DNA of 64,000 nt, taken from contig OZ024857.1 of the NCBI GenBank assembly GCA_964017155.1, positions 7,039,690-7,103,689 of the forward strand, in the 5' to 3' direction. Under the pieces are notes generated by a model, which saw nothing but the letters and a program-made list of their open reading frames with translations, was not told the origin of the DNA and searched no databases. Below are positions 1 to 14,100 of this stretch, one piece after another. The DNA comes from Oasisia sp. SBJ-2009. Lineage: Eukaryota; Annelida; Polychaeta; Sabellida; Siboglinidae. The position numbers were made by a program, and so were the translations under genes. Position 1 is the stretch's first letter. Each line of letters begins with the position of its first letter.

Positions 1-413
1 AAATATTGAAAGACTGATGATTTTGCTGATTGATTCCGCCAAGAACCCACTTTCGACATTTTGAGGGTATGCTGACTAATTATACGCCCTGGCGCCGATC
101 GAGGATCTGCGGCAAGCGCCTGGTTTTGGCCCGCCATGCCTGGGAACAAAAGGCAGTCACCCGCAATAACACCGTTTCACCTGTTCGAAATCGGTTCATT
201 TAGGCTATGAGTAAAGTATCTTAGGTAAGTATGCGTTCATCTATATAGCGCGAAATTAAACTTAACCATCAATAAAGTATAAAGAATAACTGTAACGAAA
301 TCATAAATATGCAGTTCGACCACAATGCAAACATATATTTTGCAATATATTCCTGTATTATATATTTACCTGTTTGCGCAATCTGCCGCCGATTGGTTCG
401 GCTTTTCATCGCG

Positions 414-417
<4 letters not shown>

Positions 418-503
<86 letters not shown>
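418..503. repeat. (TA)n microsatellite
   Basis: An uninterrupted TA run of about 43 repeats. The poly-IleTyr frames on both strands are artefacts. Confidence 0.97.
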
Positions 504-505
<2 letters not shown>

Positions 506-594
506 TGAGCACATCACGGGAGAATTGCCAGACATGAAAGTGTCGACAAACATCGTACTAAAACCTATATAACACATGTCTTAATAAACCATTT

Positions 595-690
595 ATTCAT
601 CTGGGTTTCACACTAGGATTGAACCGGCAAACCCCACGCCTGTGGGCATTCGCTACCCTGACATTATAGCATGGAAAGGCAACACTTGTG
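595..690 (-). mobile_element. Possible tRNA-derived SINE head
   Basis: The minus strand has GGTTCAATCCTAGTG, a good box B, about 40 nt after GGGTAGCGAATGCCCAC, a weak box A. No clear 3' end was found. Confidence 0.35.
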
Positions 691-979
691 AGATCATCGA
701 TACCAGGATTTGGGCCGACAATTTCGTTATCAATTAAGCCCACAGTTGTAAAGTAGCATATTACACCAACTAATGGTGTGAGAATGCATAACTCAAAATC
801 CTGACCTGCTGGGACAAATCTGACTTCCGATTTTGAACCAGCATATTGGATTTAAACTATATTGATTCCACTAGCAAAAGTTGTGGTATTGCGAAATAGA
901 CGAAATCGGCGAAATCGACTAAGTACAAGAAACCAACATGAAATCCACGAAAACGACTAAGTCCTACGAGAAATTTGTC

Positions 980-1195
980 CGTTATTACATTATCAGGCGA
1001 AAGTTATTACATTATCAGGCAAGAGGAGTTTATTACATTAACGGGCGAAAGTTATTACATTATCGGGTAGCAAGTTTATTACATTATCGGTTGATGTTAT
1101 TACATTATCAGGCGGTTATTACATTATCGGTTGATTATATTACATTATCGGGCAGTTATTACATAAACAGGCGATTATTACATTATCGGTTGTAA
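980..1195 (+). repeat. AT-rich minisatellite, TTATTACATTATCRGG units
   Basis: About eleven imperfect copies of TTATTACATTATC followed by 2-10 variable bases (GGGCG, AGGCG, GGTTG). Spacing is irregular, 16-22 bp. No gene association was seen. Confidence 0.85.
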
Positions 1196-1214
1196 CACCC
1201 CTCACAACGCTGTG

Positions 1215-1475
1215 CGATGCCGCAAATCCGCCGCGCTCATACCCGACACATGCACGATGTGTCCACTGGTCACACTCCCTGCACTGCTTCCAGCGTTCGC
1301 CTTTTCTGCAGTTGGAGTAAATTTTCGAGTCTTACAAACAAGGAGTAGTGTCTCTTTCTTGTAAGGGCTGCATGTAATGATCCAGGTCTTCCCTCTCATT
1401 GTAGCTTGTCGCAATGTAGTGTAATGGGGCACATTGGAATCTGCCATAATTTGCATTATCGTCGGACGCCATTTT
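1215..1475 (-). pseudogene. Remnant with a PHD-like zinc finger, possibly from a DNA transposon
   Basis: One minus-strand frame reads MASDDNANYGRFQCAPLHY and, after a stop, CRKGERWKQCRECDQWTHRA and CVG. The W-QC-x2-C-x2-W-H-x2-C-VG spacing fits a PHD-like finger often found at the end of pogo-type and other transposon proteins. The in-frame stop and small size suggest a decayed copy. Low certainty. Confidence 0.35.
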
Positions 1476-3139
1476 GGAATTAATGCGTTTATTCATGTCA
1501 AACTGAGATTTCTCATTCACCTAAGTATGGCCTACTGCTCCATGAACCACATTTATGTACCCTGATGATTCATGAAAATGTGGTGTTTATAAAGCACATC
1601 ATTTAGTTTACAAAAGTACCTAAATAAAACATTTCTACTCGTCGCTTTGCATTCGTGCCAAAGAAAAAACTACGACGTTGAGCTATGTCTCCTGGCAGGT
1701 CTGTAAACACTACTATACCATTGCTTTGACTGCATTGCATACCAGAAAAGCTGCGACAGAGGTGGCCGACTTAATAGCCGAGGGACCCACTTTACCTGTC
1801 TTTCCCCTATGTATAAAAAACAGATTCTTCGAAAAGCGTATTCTTCGTTTGCCCCATATCCTTAATGATTGCACCTCTTCCCATTCTTTCCAGAGGTTCT
1901 TCCATACCGCGCCTCTGCAGGTTTCATAAATGGTTCGTTGGACTTTCCCATTCTTCCTCCAAACCATCTTCCGCGTAAAGCGGATTTGCTATTAATAAGC
2001 AGTTCAGCTATTGCTGTTCTTGCGATGAATAAAATTAGGATTTCGTGAAAGAGACCTTGCTTGAGCTCGAGCCTTAAGGGGTGTTTTATTTTCGATTTAT
2101 ATTTCGTTTATTCAAAGGATATGTTATGAATTCCCAAGTTTATTAAAACCGGTGGCGTCGTATGGCGGACAGTGAAACCTCAAAGATGTTCGCGAGGTAT
2201 CGATACGGCGGAATAATCATCCGGTGTATAGCGATGTAAACGTAACGAACGCCGATCTATCGGAAAAGCCCACGTATACCTTTAAATTGTATGGTCTTTC
2301 GTATTCACTGTTATCTTAGCAACGTGCCCAGCTGCTTAGCCGACGATTTAGTGAATCACAGAACACATTTACAACTCCTATAACCAACAACACGAAAGGT
2401 GAGATGCAAAGTTACATACCGAGTTTGCATGTTTTGACTAGTATCGACTCGAGTTTGTTGACGAAATTTAAAACGTGTTGAAAGTTTTGGCCGGCTTAGG
2501 CAGGTTAGGGCGTCTAGTCTCTAGACATAGAAACTTAGTGCCACGCTCGTGTTCCTCTTGCGTAAAAACACCTGGCAATCCATTAATTACTTCATGTTGG
2601 AACATGGCCGATCTGACGTTACATTTGTGTTTACTTTTTATTTATTTATTAAGCGTAAAGAGTTATAGACGTTAATAACGTTAACGCCGTTATTTCCAAG
2701 TCACTTATCAGTTATGTTATGAACTTATGTCCCAAATATTGTGGACAATATGTCCCAAAAACAAGATGCTAAGTAACAGTTAAAATATGGAATTGGAAAT
2801 GTTCTACAAAGAGTGCCAGCATTTGTGCTAACATAAATTATAGCAACCGATTTATGACTTATTTATGTTAAGACTAAAGTGCAAAAATATCATAAAAGTT
2901 AAAGTTAATAATAAATTTAGGACATATGTGACATAAAGTCCACATGCTGGCCTAAATAAAAACAAGGCTGTAGCGTGTTTAACTGGATATGGTCGAATAG
3001 CCTAGGCCAGGGAACTATATATTTGTCCGGATATGGACAAATAGCTCATGTTTACTATTTGACCAGATAAATATGGACATGTGCAAATAGCCCGACATTG
3101 AGCATACACACTATACTAGGTACTTCAAATCATTCTGCT

Positions 3140-3291
3140 GCCGCTGTGATTTTACCTCCGCGCAAAGCCGCGTAGCTGCAACGTCATCTTGTTTACTTGG
3201 ACCTGGGTAGGCGTTTTGTTTTAACTCTCTGTCTCTGATTCGCGCACGTGGTTCGTGATTGACGTCATCGGTTTGCGGTTCGATATTGGTG
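3140..3291 (+). promoter_or_regulatory. Candidate DNAJC10 promoter and 5' noncoding exon
   Basis: This is a CpG-richer island in AT-rich DNA. It contains a CACGTG E-box (3245-3250) and a perfect CRE, TGACGTCA (3260-3267), a core recognised by ATF/CREB and related to UPR elements. A strong 5' splice site (GGTG|gtaagtag) follows at 3291/3292. The DNAJC10 start codon sits 31 nt after an acceptor (6867-6868), so a noncoding exon must lie upstream. This is the best candidate, with a 3.6-kb first intron. It is inference only. Confidence 0.4.
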
Positions 3292-3409
3292 GTAAGTAGA
3301 ACTTTATTTACGTTGTTTTAATTTTAAAATTTGACCATAATTAAGCTAGATTTCATCGATATGATGACGTAGCAGTGTTTCATGAATGAATTTACCAAAT
3401 ATACCAAAG

Positions 3410-3990
3410 AAGCTGGTGAAATATTTTGTGTTTTTATCTATGGGTGTTTTATTAGTCTGTCATGAAAAATCTTTGGCGTGCATGGGCGCGAAATGCAGTT
3501 TTGAGCCATTCAAGCAGCTTCAAGTTTTACCGTTGTTACGACTTGAAATGATGATGAAATCGCGTGTGTGTCACCAAAACAAGTTGGATTAAGCAATATC
3601 GGTGTCAAACATGGGGACTATTTTGTATCTAAGGTAATCTATGAGGTTTATTGTAACCTGTGGTGAAGACATTTTTGGGGTGCGCGGGCGCGAAATATGA
3701 TTTTGACCCATTCAAAAAATTGAAGTTTCACCATTGTTAACCCGGTTAGCGTAGGTGTTGTGTCACGTGATATGTATCGTCTATCGATGGAATCGTGTGC
3801 GTGTTACCAAATTATTGGCTTAAGATCTATATATATATATATGTTTATGTGAACATATTTTGTGTTTAACCTAATGTAAGGGATTTATGTTAGTTAGTGG
3901 TGAAGAAATTTGTGGCGTGCTTCGATGCAAAATATGGTTTTGCGCCATTAAAAAATCATGACATTTGACCGATCTGTCATTCTCAGTTGT
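3410..3990. repeat. Three diverged tandem copies of a roughly 230-bp unit
   Basis: Each copy contains a form of GTGAARAMATTTTKTGGCGTGC, then GCGCGAAATATGRTTTTG, then CCATTCAAAAAAT and an ACATTTGACC-like end. The second and third copies also share a GTGTGCGTGTTACCAAA block. No coding potential was seen. Confidence 0.7.
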
Positions 3991-6899
3991 ATTGTTGGAA
4001 ATAGGCCTAATTAAGCATTGCTATGTATTGTCAATGTTGACTAACATTTACTTATATATTTATTTGTGTTATTTATATTGTTACAGGTCCACTATGTTAA
4101 TAAGATAAAGTTCATGTTATTTGGTGTGCTGCTGTTTTATGACATTGTGAATAAAATATCACTACTGCTATTCCTAATTAAAATTAATAATAATGCAATT
4201 ACTTCTATAAATGTTACACATTACTAATAATTATTTATTTATTTAAATGCTTGGCATGAATATACAATAATACCGACATAATGTGCCTGATGAATTATTG
4301 TAGTTATTGCATGCACTTTGAATTGTTTTATTTCAGAAGTCTCGCACCTGAACAAATCACACATGAGTATGCATAATTACAAGCTTCGTTTGACTGAAGA
4401 TGACACAGCAACATATCTACACTCTCTGAAGATACAGTCCCTGTGAACGTGACATGTACACTGCAGTTTTAATAGACAATAATACAACACTATTTTACGA
4501 ACAAAACTGTATGTGTCAATTAACTGTGAAGATACAGAACCTATAAACTAAAGGCATCAATATATCACATGCATCATCTGCTTACACTAATTTATAATTT
4601 ATTACACAATTTGTCTCGTTGAATGTGACACATAATACACATAGCTACACATATCTACACTGAACATAGTGAGGCGGAGTAATGTGAGCAGCTTCTTCAT
4701 CTCGGACTTTATCCATGTGGAGGGTATCACAGAAAGTGGTCTTGCATTTGACATGAGATGTCGGAGTCGGTGATGAAACACTGTGAACAGTTTATAAACA
4801 TTACTTCATCAAGTTCATGTTTAAATGCAGACTATTGTGAAACGATAACAATTTATTACTGGCTACTACTGAGTCTGCAGCATTTGTCCAACCTGCAACA
4901 TCACGGTCACCCATAAACAAGTGAAGTATGACAACTGTTCTTCATAGACATGTATTGATCTGTTGAGTTTGTTATTTAGTTAATTATTAATAAAGTTAGT
5001 ATTTATGCTATAATGACATGTGGTTGATCGTAATGTTTCATGTGGTTCTAAACATTGCATAAATTATATTTAATTCATAATTATTTACTGCGGGCTTTCA
5101 TCAAAACCTAGCCATTAGTCGAGTTAGCATGCTAACATTAACCAATATTAACTTATTATTAATTAAGTTAGTGTTAATGTGAAATTACTGGCTAATGTGT
5201 ATTTACTACTGTAATTAATGTGGGAATGTCTTAATAATTATGGACATTGCGGCCTTTTATTCATGTGTACGTCTATACAAAGCACGGCTACTAATTATAT
5301 ATTGATTTATTAATTAGTTTATTATTAATATTACTTAACTCTATAGTAAGGTGGTTCTACAGATTTCATGTTTATATAATATAAACATATTCATGGATAT
5401 TGTGGTATTTTACCAAAAGGTTTCTGTCTGTCGAGGTGGCCTGCTAATTATCGCCTATTAACTAATTAATTTATTTATTATTACATGTCTAGTTAACATA
5501 TATTTATTCTCATAAAATATCAATGTGGTTGTGCACACTGCATTATATGTATAAATACCTTCATATTTATGGACTATGCTGGTCTTGATTAGAATGTATT
5601 GGTCTGTTACTACTGTATACTACTTAACTAATATTAACCAATTAACTGAATTCATTAGTGCAAAAAAACTATGTAGACAATTTATTACTCCATTCAATGC
5701 ATTTCAAAACACTGCAAAAAGTATTTTAATAGTCGTATAAATAACAAAGTTATGCCATTTTAAAGTCACTTTTATTCAAATATTTATCAATAGAAAACAC
5801 AAAAATGAGCTCATTTTACCATTAAAAGAGATACACAAATTTTGTGCAATTTTTCCGTCTTTAAATTGCAATAACTTTGGATCTAATAAAGCTATCGTAA
5901 TAAAATTTAAAATTATGTGATCTGTAACTTATTACCTTTCATTTGAGCCTATTTCCAACATCCTATGATGATTTTAAATTTTTTGGTTGAAGTGCCTAAC
6001 TATACTGAGCAGACAGATGAAACATCGTTAGATGCAACTTCTCACGAATGCATGTTACCCAATAATATAACCATGCATGGTGTTTCGCCAAAATTCACTT
6101 TTCAAGCCATATGTTTACACTAATTGAATCAAATAGTCTAAGTGCTATAGATTAAGAAAGTATTTTTAAATTGTAAAATACAGCACATTTTGATTCATGT
6201 GTTCGACTTGTTTTATTTACTTTTTTGTACAAATATGGCATAATACGAACACCAAAACAATGCATTATTTTTGTTTGATGTTACACATAAAACTATGTAG
6301 GCCTTGCATGAATTCGAATTGAACTCTCACAAGAAATATATCCAGACAAATAGCCTGAGTACCAACCTACACCATTTGTCCACATCCGACTATTCGACAG
6401 TATGCGGACATATACCCACTCCGTAAAACAAACAAACAATTGTATGTAAATACAGCTGTGGTAAGGCGGCATATTCGTAATCATAGCTAGCATAGCCTGG
6501 GTAGTCTGTAGTTTATAGTGAAGTATGTGCCACAGAGGATACTTAAAGTGTACGTGTAATTTATTTTAGTGCAACCTAGTGGTTGCAACTTGCTTAAATT
6601 TAATGATTCAATTATGATATAGATTTCTAATTCAGCAGATGATCATTATATTTACCTAAATGTGGCTATTACTGCATATTATTTATATAATGTAATAACT
6701 TTTTAGTTGAATTTATTTTCAATACACTCACAGCTGGATTGAACAAGATTGTAATGCAAAAGCAACACCTATATATGGCAAGTGAACAAGAAAGCCAAAT
6801 AACTTCAATTAATATGTAATGACTAGTAAGTAATTTTATTAATATTACACTTTTGTTATCCATTTCAGTTCAAATATCACATCATCAGAGTTTTGCAAG

Positions 6900-9800
6900 A
6901 TGAAGGCCATTGCCTTGTGGGCAGTCTTGGTGCAGACATGTCTGTTTGCGTGCTTTGTCCTGTGCGGCGAAGACTTCTACGCTCTACTTGGTGTGGAGAG
7001 AGGCGCCACAACACGTGAAATACGTCGCGCCTTCAAGAAACTTGCTCTCAAAAAACATCCTGATAAGAACATGGTAAGTATACCATAATAGTTATTAGTC
7101 ATACTAGTTTTTTTTATATGGATGTAATGTTCCGGAATAAAGTTATTGAATTGAATAATCATCTTTTGGGGTGTGAAAATATACCTAGATTAATGTTAAA
7201 GCAACATTGTTACTCAACAATGACATGTTGACATGAGGTACTTGCCAGATATAGCAGGTACTCGCCCAGCTGATTGCTGACAACCATATTAGTTGAACAG
7301 TCCAATCACAATGCACATGTAGCTACTATAGTCTTTACAACAGAACCATATTCTTCGCACAAATAACTCTTTTTATCGTGTTCTGGTCTTGGCAAAAATA
7401 ATAAGATGTATAGCCTTATCAGCGTTCCAAACCATGATTATAAAATGTTCATGTATGGTAATTAGGTTACTATTTACTAAGCAGTAAGACTTCAAAAGAA
7501 CTACCTGGTACATTCCATAGAATCTTCATCTTTGTATGCATCATTCTATTTTACTGTTGATGGTGTTGCGTCAGCAAAACATTCCAGTATAACTTAAAGT
7601 ACTTATGTGGTGCATTCTGTCATACTTCACAGTGTACAGTTGTTTGTGGTTTCTTCAGGATGATCCTGATGCACATGCAAATTTCCTGAAACTAAACCGT
7701 GCCTACGAAGTTCTGAAAGATGATGAGTTACGCAAGAAGTATGATACCCATGGTGAAGAAGGACTGAAGGAAGACGGACCGTCAGGCAGAGGATATCAGA
7801 GCTGGAACTACTACCAGACAGACTTTGGTAGGGTCTCTGCATAGACAGCAATCTCTGTATATCAGATGTGTCCATGGTCTGTCAGAAACCTGCAGACCTG
7901 CCACATGATGCGGGTTACCCATAGCTGATACAGATTGTGGGGTTTTTAAGTGATACAGTCGTACTCCATTTTGATACAGATTTTAGCTAAATTTATAGAG
8001 AAATTATTTTTAACCACATTATGCTCTTGTATGCGTAACAAAACTATACAGTATAATGGAATAATTGTTTATTGTAAGTAAGTCGATTCGCAACAAATTT
8101 TAAGTGATACGGTCGTACTCCATTTTGATACGGATTTTAGCTAAATTTATGGAGAAATATTTTTTAACCACATTATGCTATTGTATGCATCACAAATCTA
8201 TGCAGTATAATGGAATAATCGTTTATTGTTAGTGACTAAATAAGTCGATTCGCAAAGAACGAACTAAGCCACCGATTAATTTATTGTAGCATGCAAAAGG
8301 TAGCATGATTGTAAATGTGCATTCTAAAAAATGCAGCAGTTGGCTCAAACGGGTGGGAATGGTGCAATCTGCTAGGTTAACGCTGCCGATCACCAGTTGC
8401 GTTATAGGTAGAACAGCTATTTGGCTAAAATAAATAAAAACTCTTCGCCAAATTGGCAACATTTTATTTTAGTTGTTATTAGTGACGTTATCAGCAATAC
8501 ATGGCTGCAAAATTTTGTGCCTGCCTCTATTGAAATTTCTAAAGTCTAGACGATCAGACTTCAAACCTCAAATACACTGTAACTGGTCATTGTGATGTGC
8601 CCTGCATGGTAAACAATAGGTAGCTAATCCAGTTCAGTTAGCCAAGACAATAGCAGGGCTTAATTTAATTAAGTATTATGTGCCCTGGACAATGGAGACC
8701 TATTTGACCTATTGTTGACACCAGTTATAAGTTGGATAAGAGTACAATGCTGTACCTGACAGGTATTGTTCAGTGCATGTGAAGACATGTAGTTAATCGA
8801 TGTGCCGTCTGGTAAATATTCAACACAATGCCAAGTTGCCAACATAGATTTGATCTAATTCATGTATATTTGACAAGTCTCAACAGCAGAACATAATATT
8901 ACAGATAGAAAGAAGCATGTCCAAAACATTTGTATTTTAGTAATTATAGCCTGCATTGCCCAGGCTAGGATTACAGTCGATCTATAGTATAGGCAAAATA
9001 AAAAAAAATTGGAGAATTATTCTATTCAGTTAAGCAGTTACTAAGCAGACAACTGATATTTTATAATGGGTAACGATTATGTTAATGCAGTGTGTGAATC
9101 ATGATGTCCCATTAATTAGTTTTGTGTGGTTGCAACATTTTCAGTACGAATTCAGCTTTCTTTTTATGGTTAAACAATGCTGGTATTAAATTATATTGGG
9201 TGTTTAATTGCTTTATATGTTGTATCCATGTGTTGTTATGGTAAGCGCAACAAATTTGTGTACAAGTTATCTGTTACAGATTTATACAGAATCTTTTAGA
9301 ATTTTTGGTCAATAATACAGTCATCCCAAAAAATGTGGCAGGACTGAAACTGGTTTACTTATATTTGATTCCCGATATTTATCAAAGAAATCATACTGTG
9401 CTGGTGACATGTTATGTTTATTGTTATATTTGTCCTGTCACTCCAACGTACAATTCTGTGTCAGATGTGTTGTAAGCTACAGAATAACTGTCTGTAGTCA
9501 TCAGAAATCAAGCAATCACACATCTTCAGACCTCAAGGTTTTATGCAGAGGAATGCCCTTGGCTGTATACTTTCAACCACTGTCAGTCAATGAATCACAT
9601 CGCAATCTATATGTTACATTACATAAATCATAGTCGTGATTAGTTTGTTTTTGTCCCACAAGACATGAACAGTGGGTGGTTGACTGGCAGCATCATGTCT
9701 GCTGTTACAAATGTGAAGTTTTCTGTAAGAATGTCTTGTTTTGTTTGACCCAGGTATCTATGACGACGACCCAGAGATCATCACACTCAGCAGTTCAGAT

Positions 9801-11111
9801 TTCGGTGAGTAACTTGTCTAAATCACTGTATTCTGTGTAGTATCACTGCTTTAAAGTTGCATTCTGACTTCCGCCATGTTTAAAATACAATTTCCCAGTA
9901 AACCAGCATTCCCCATACACTATATATTGTTTTCCTCAACTACCTATCAACTTATTTTCACATAATATGCCATTTTAAGATAAAAAGCAGCAAAAGACGA
10001 AAAATGGTTCCGGTGAGCCTCACCAATTAGAATTCTCTGATTGGTTTAGACCTCGATGAAGGGAATTCCATTGAAAAGCGCTGTCAGGAAACCACACTAG
10101 GGCCACACTAAAAGGCGGATCACAATTGGCAGACCGCACGGAAACGACATACCACATTCACAAAGATGCCACCGCTCGATACGCTCCATATTTACGGCAT
10201 GTCCAGTTGCCCACATACAAACTATCGCTGGCTACGCGCCTTTACGGTCAATGGCTAATTGAGGATGATTTAAATAACTATGGTATTGTTGCCTAGTGGC
10301 GCCTCTAGCGACTAACGTGGATATGTGGAACCGCCTTTTAGTTTGCCCCATCGTTTACTGACGTTGACCGGAGAGTTCCGATGGTAAAAAATAGATCGAC
10401 TTTTGGGAAACTCCAGAGCCGTTGTTTGTTGCAAACTTATATTTGATCAAATAACGCATACAACTACAAAGTGAGACATGTGGTAGGAAGTATACTAATA
10501 AGCAAATATCGGTCTTGGTGTACATTGACTTTTCTAAAATGCGTTAAAAAGGGGAAATTATGTCAGAATGCAACTTGCAGTTTCACTTCCCTGGCACCAA
10601 TATCCTTGGAAAATCTGAGCATAATGTCACAAAAAACAAAGGATTAGGCATTGTCGACAGGATGGATATGCCAAGAAGCTAAGGATGATAGACAAGATTA
10701 AAATATGTTGTTATGTTTTGGGCGATTGTTTCTGGCAGCCAGCAGATAAATGTGTGTTAAAGGTACAGATTTGACATGCATTTTTTTTATACAACACTGA
10801 TAGAAATGTGCTGAATAAATCATGAATAAACTAATTTAGGAAGAAACTAATATCTAACATAACAAACATGAAATGTTGTTGGTACTAAAATGTATTTTGT
10901 CACCTTTTTTACAGAACAATCTGTCGAGAACACAGATACTATTTGGTTTATCAACTTCTACTCACCCCAGTGTTCACACTGCCATGAATTGGCACCAACA
11001 GTAAGTAGCAAATACTACTACAACAGCACAAACAGATTTCCTTGACATCAACTAACTTGTTTCAATATTTTGAAATCTCTTCATTTTAAATATTAATATA
11101 AATATATATAA

Positions 11112-11142
<31 letters not shown>

Positions 11143-14100
11143 AATATATATATATAAGACAAATTTATGAAGTTATTTGCTATTTTGTTTATAAGCTATA
11201 TATGTATACATATAGATAACTATTTAAAATTTAACCAATGTTTGTAGGATGTAAGTTTTGTTTTAGTTAATCATTTGTATGAATACAGGATTCATTCAGG
11301 TGTGATAAATAGAAATGGTTGTAAGGTTTTGAAGTTATGATTAAATTGTTATTTTCTGTGCCTATACTTTACTGTCTTTACAAGACTATTATGAGTTTTG
11401 AAGGCAAAATGCATTTGTGGTTGGAGTAAGTTGATCTGTCTGTCTTCTAGTGGCGGGAGGTGGCACGAGAGTTGGAGGGTGTCATTCGTATTGGTTTTGA
11501 ATAAGTTGATCTGTCTGTCTTCTAGTGGCGCGAGGTGGCACGAGAGTTGGAGGGTGTCATTCATATTGGTTTTGAATAAGTTGATCTGTCTGTCTTCCAG
11601 TGGCGCGAGGTGGCACGAGAGTTGGAGGGTGTCATTCATATTGGTTTTGAATAAGTTGATCTGTCTGTCTTCCAGTGGCGCGAGGTGGCACGAGAGTTGG
11701 AGGGTGTCATTCATATTGGTTTTGAATAAGTTGATCTGTCTGTCTTCCAGTGGCGCGAGGTGGCACGAGAGTTGGAGGGTGTCATCCGTATTGGTGCCGT
11801 CAACTGTGAAGACGACTGGCATCTCTGTAGTCGTCAGAACATTCACTCTTACCCGTCTCTTGTTATCTACCCAAAGGTAACTATGTCTCTATATATCAAC
11901 AACTATATATCAATGTAGAGCAAACTCTTGTTCACATTGCTTGTTCAGTTACTAATTTCTCCAGATTAGTTCAGGGGTCATGTTTTGAAAAGGTTATTAA
12001 TCCCATAAAAATTACAATAATTTTATGTGATCAAATTCATCCAATTAATAGAAGTGATGCAGAATGTTGAAACTTGAATGCCTTTAGCCACATGGAATCT
12101 TTGTTGTTTAGTTGATTAGTAAAAAAATACTGCAAAGTCAGTCAGAATGCATCGGTACTATACTGACATATTTGATATTGAATTTTTTTTACATTACTGT
12201 ATTTACCAACAGAGAGAGAAGTACTTTGGAGAGCGAACAACCGAGAAACTGGTGAAGTATTCACTAAAGCAGACTCACGTCAGCGTGATAGAGTTGACGG
12301 ATGCCAACTTCCAGTCGACCATGCGAAGTGAGGAAGGAGCCTCCCTGCCCTGGCTCATCACCTTCTGTGGAGACGGGGGAGGTTAGTAGCAACTCTACAT
12401 GTCATCAGCACTCTTGGAAGAATACTTATTTCATTGCAAACAAACAGTAATTTATCATAAATCATGTAGTTTTATTAATCACTCTAATATGTTGGCCATT
12501 CAATTGTATTGTTACACGATGTTGACCTTGCGGCATGCTTTCAACACTAAGCGGCTGTTTCAACACTGTTTGTTGTTTGTTGACAGAATGTCTTGAGCAG
12601 TTGTCGTCCACCAAGCTCGCAGCCATGTTGGTGAGTCCTGGCCTTTAGCCTGAAATTTTTTTTTTCTGTCTTTCATATACTTCTGTGTGTAGGTCACGCA
12701 GAAATATTGTTAATTTGAGTGAAAAATCCTTGCCCAAGCCTATCCCAGATAACAATATAGATAAAGTGTGAACTAGAATATGTTTTTTTAAAGTATATAG
12801 CGAGTGACTTCTACTTGACTGTGCTACTGCAGTAGAGTTGGTTGTTCACAAATGTCCCAAATATGAGAGTTGGATTTAGGTCAGAAGTTGACACATAAAA
12901 TTGACATGTTCTTGCCGGTGTACTTTCAGACTGAACTCATCAATGTGGCCTCAGTCGATTGTGACAGGGCAAAGAAGCTGTGCAAAAATCTGGGTCGAGC
13001 TCATGGCACGTACTTCTACAACAAAGGAAAGGTGGACAAGGACAACGGCATGGTAGGTTGATGGCATACACATGATACAGTAATGATAACAAGTCAGTTT
13101 AGTTCCCTGTCGCTGTGTGACTGTTCTTTGTTTCTGGTGCTGTTGCAACGCATTGCTACAGAACTTGGACATTGGACACGGATAATAAATCCAAGGGTTT
13201 TTATCATGTGGAGGAATGTATGGTCAAGCAGTCACAATCATAGTCATAGTGTGTTTCTAAGTAGTCTGATTTATTATGCCTTTTACGAGATGGTTTGGTA
13301 TAAACAATTCCAGTAGACTTATCAGTTTCCAACATGGCTAGATTCTGCACATGTCAATTAAACCTCTATATGGGTTTTGTGGAATTCCAGTGGTTTTGTT
13401 TCCTCAAACAATATTGTTTTGCTTCATTTAGGAAATTGTGACCCTGGATGTGAAGGAGATTGCCTTCAAAGTGCTGCAGCAGCTCCCTGACGTCACCATT
13501 CTCAGTAGAGGAGACTTCCTGGTGAGTGGGAATGACAGAGAAATCAGGTCACATGACATTGTACAGTAAATAAACTAGCCTCGAGTAAATTGTGTTGATG
13601 AGTGTCACTGATGACCTGGCTGTGTGTTTTATGTGATACATGTGAAGACTAGTTTAATTTGGGGAAGAAAACTATACATTGGTAGGAAGTCGAACTGGAG
13701 ATATGACCATGTTTGTATTGGTCCAACATATATATTTATCCATTTTGTTGGAGATTTGTAATGCCAACAAACAGTGTGAGTCCTGATTTATTTTGGAATA
13801 GCAACTACTCCCAAGGTAGACCTCTTTGGGAACTGAAAATAAAAATCGTCGCTGTTAAATATCATGTTTTCATATACATTTTGCCTTGCAAATGTGAGCC
13901 AGATTAAACCAAACCCAATTTGCATGTATCCTAACTATACTTCAATTCATATAGCACTTGAAGTGTAGAAGATTTGAGTTCCCCACATGTCATTTAGTAA
14001 ACAGAAAAATGTCAAAGCCTTGTATTAAATATTCACATTTTATAAGCCCTTTTGAAAATTGTAATTGTTACAAATCTGACAAAAGTTAAGATCTCTAACA

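Larger units (their letters stand above)
1..6868. other. Region upstream of DNAJC10 without a recognised coding gene
   Basis: AT-rich sequence with the TA run, SINE-like head, minisatellite, zinc-finger remnant, 230-bp repeat and candidate promoter listed separately. GGATATGGTCGAATAG-like motifs near 2985-3100 recur in inverted orientation near 6330-6420, which could mark the ends of a larger decayed insertion. Short open frames at 1678-1967 overlap on both strands and match nothing I know. Confidence 0.6.

Noticed and set aside
1678..1967. Overlapping 83- and 84-codon frames on opposite strands
   Set aside because: No motif and no splice signals with the correct phase. Probably chance.
2980..6430. 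Inverted GGATATGGTCGAATAG-like motifs as ends of one 3.4-kb transposon
   Set aside because: The similarity is short and patchy, no transposase was found, and the interval contains a plausible promoter.
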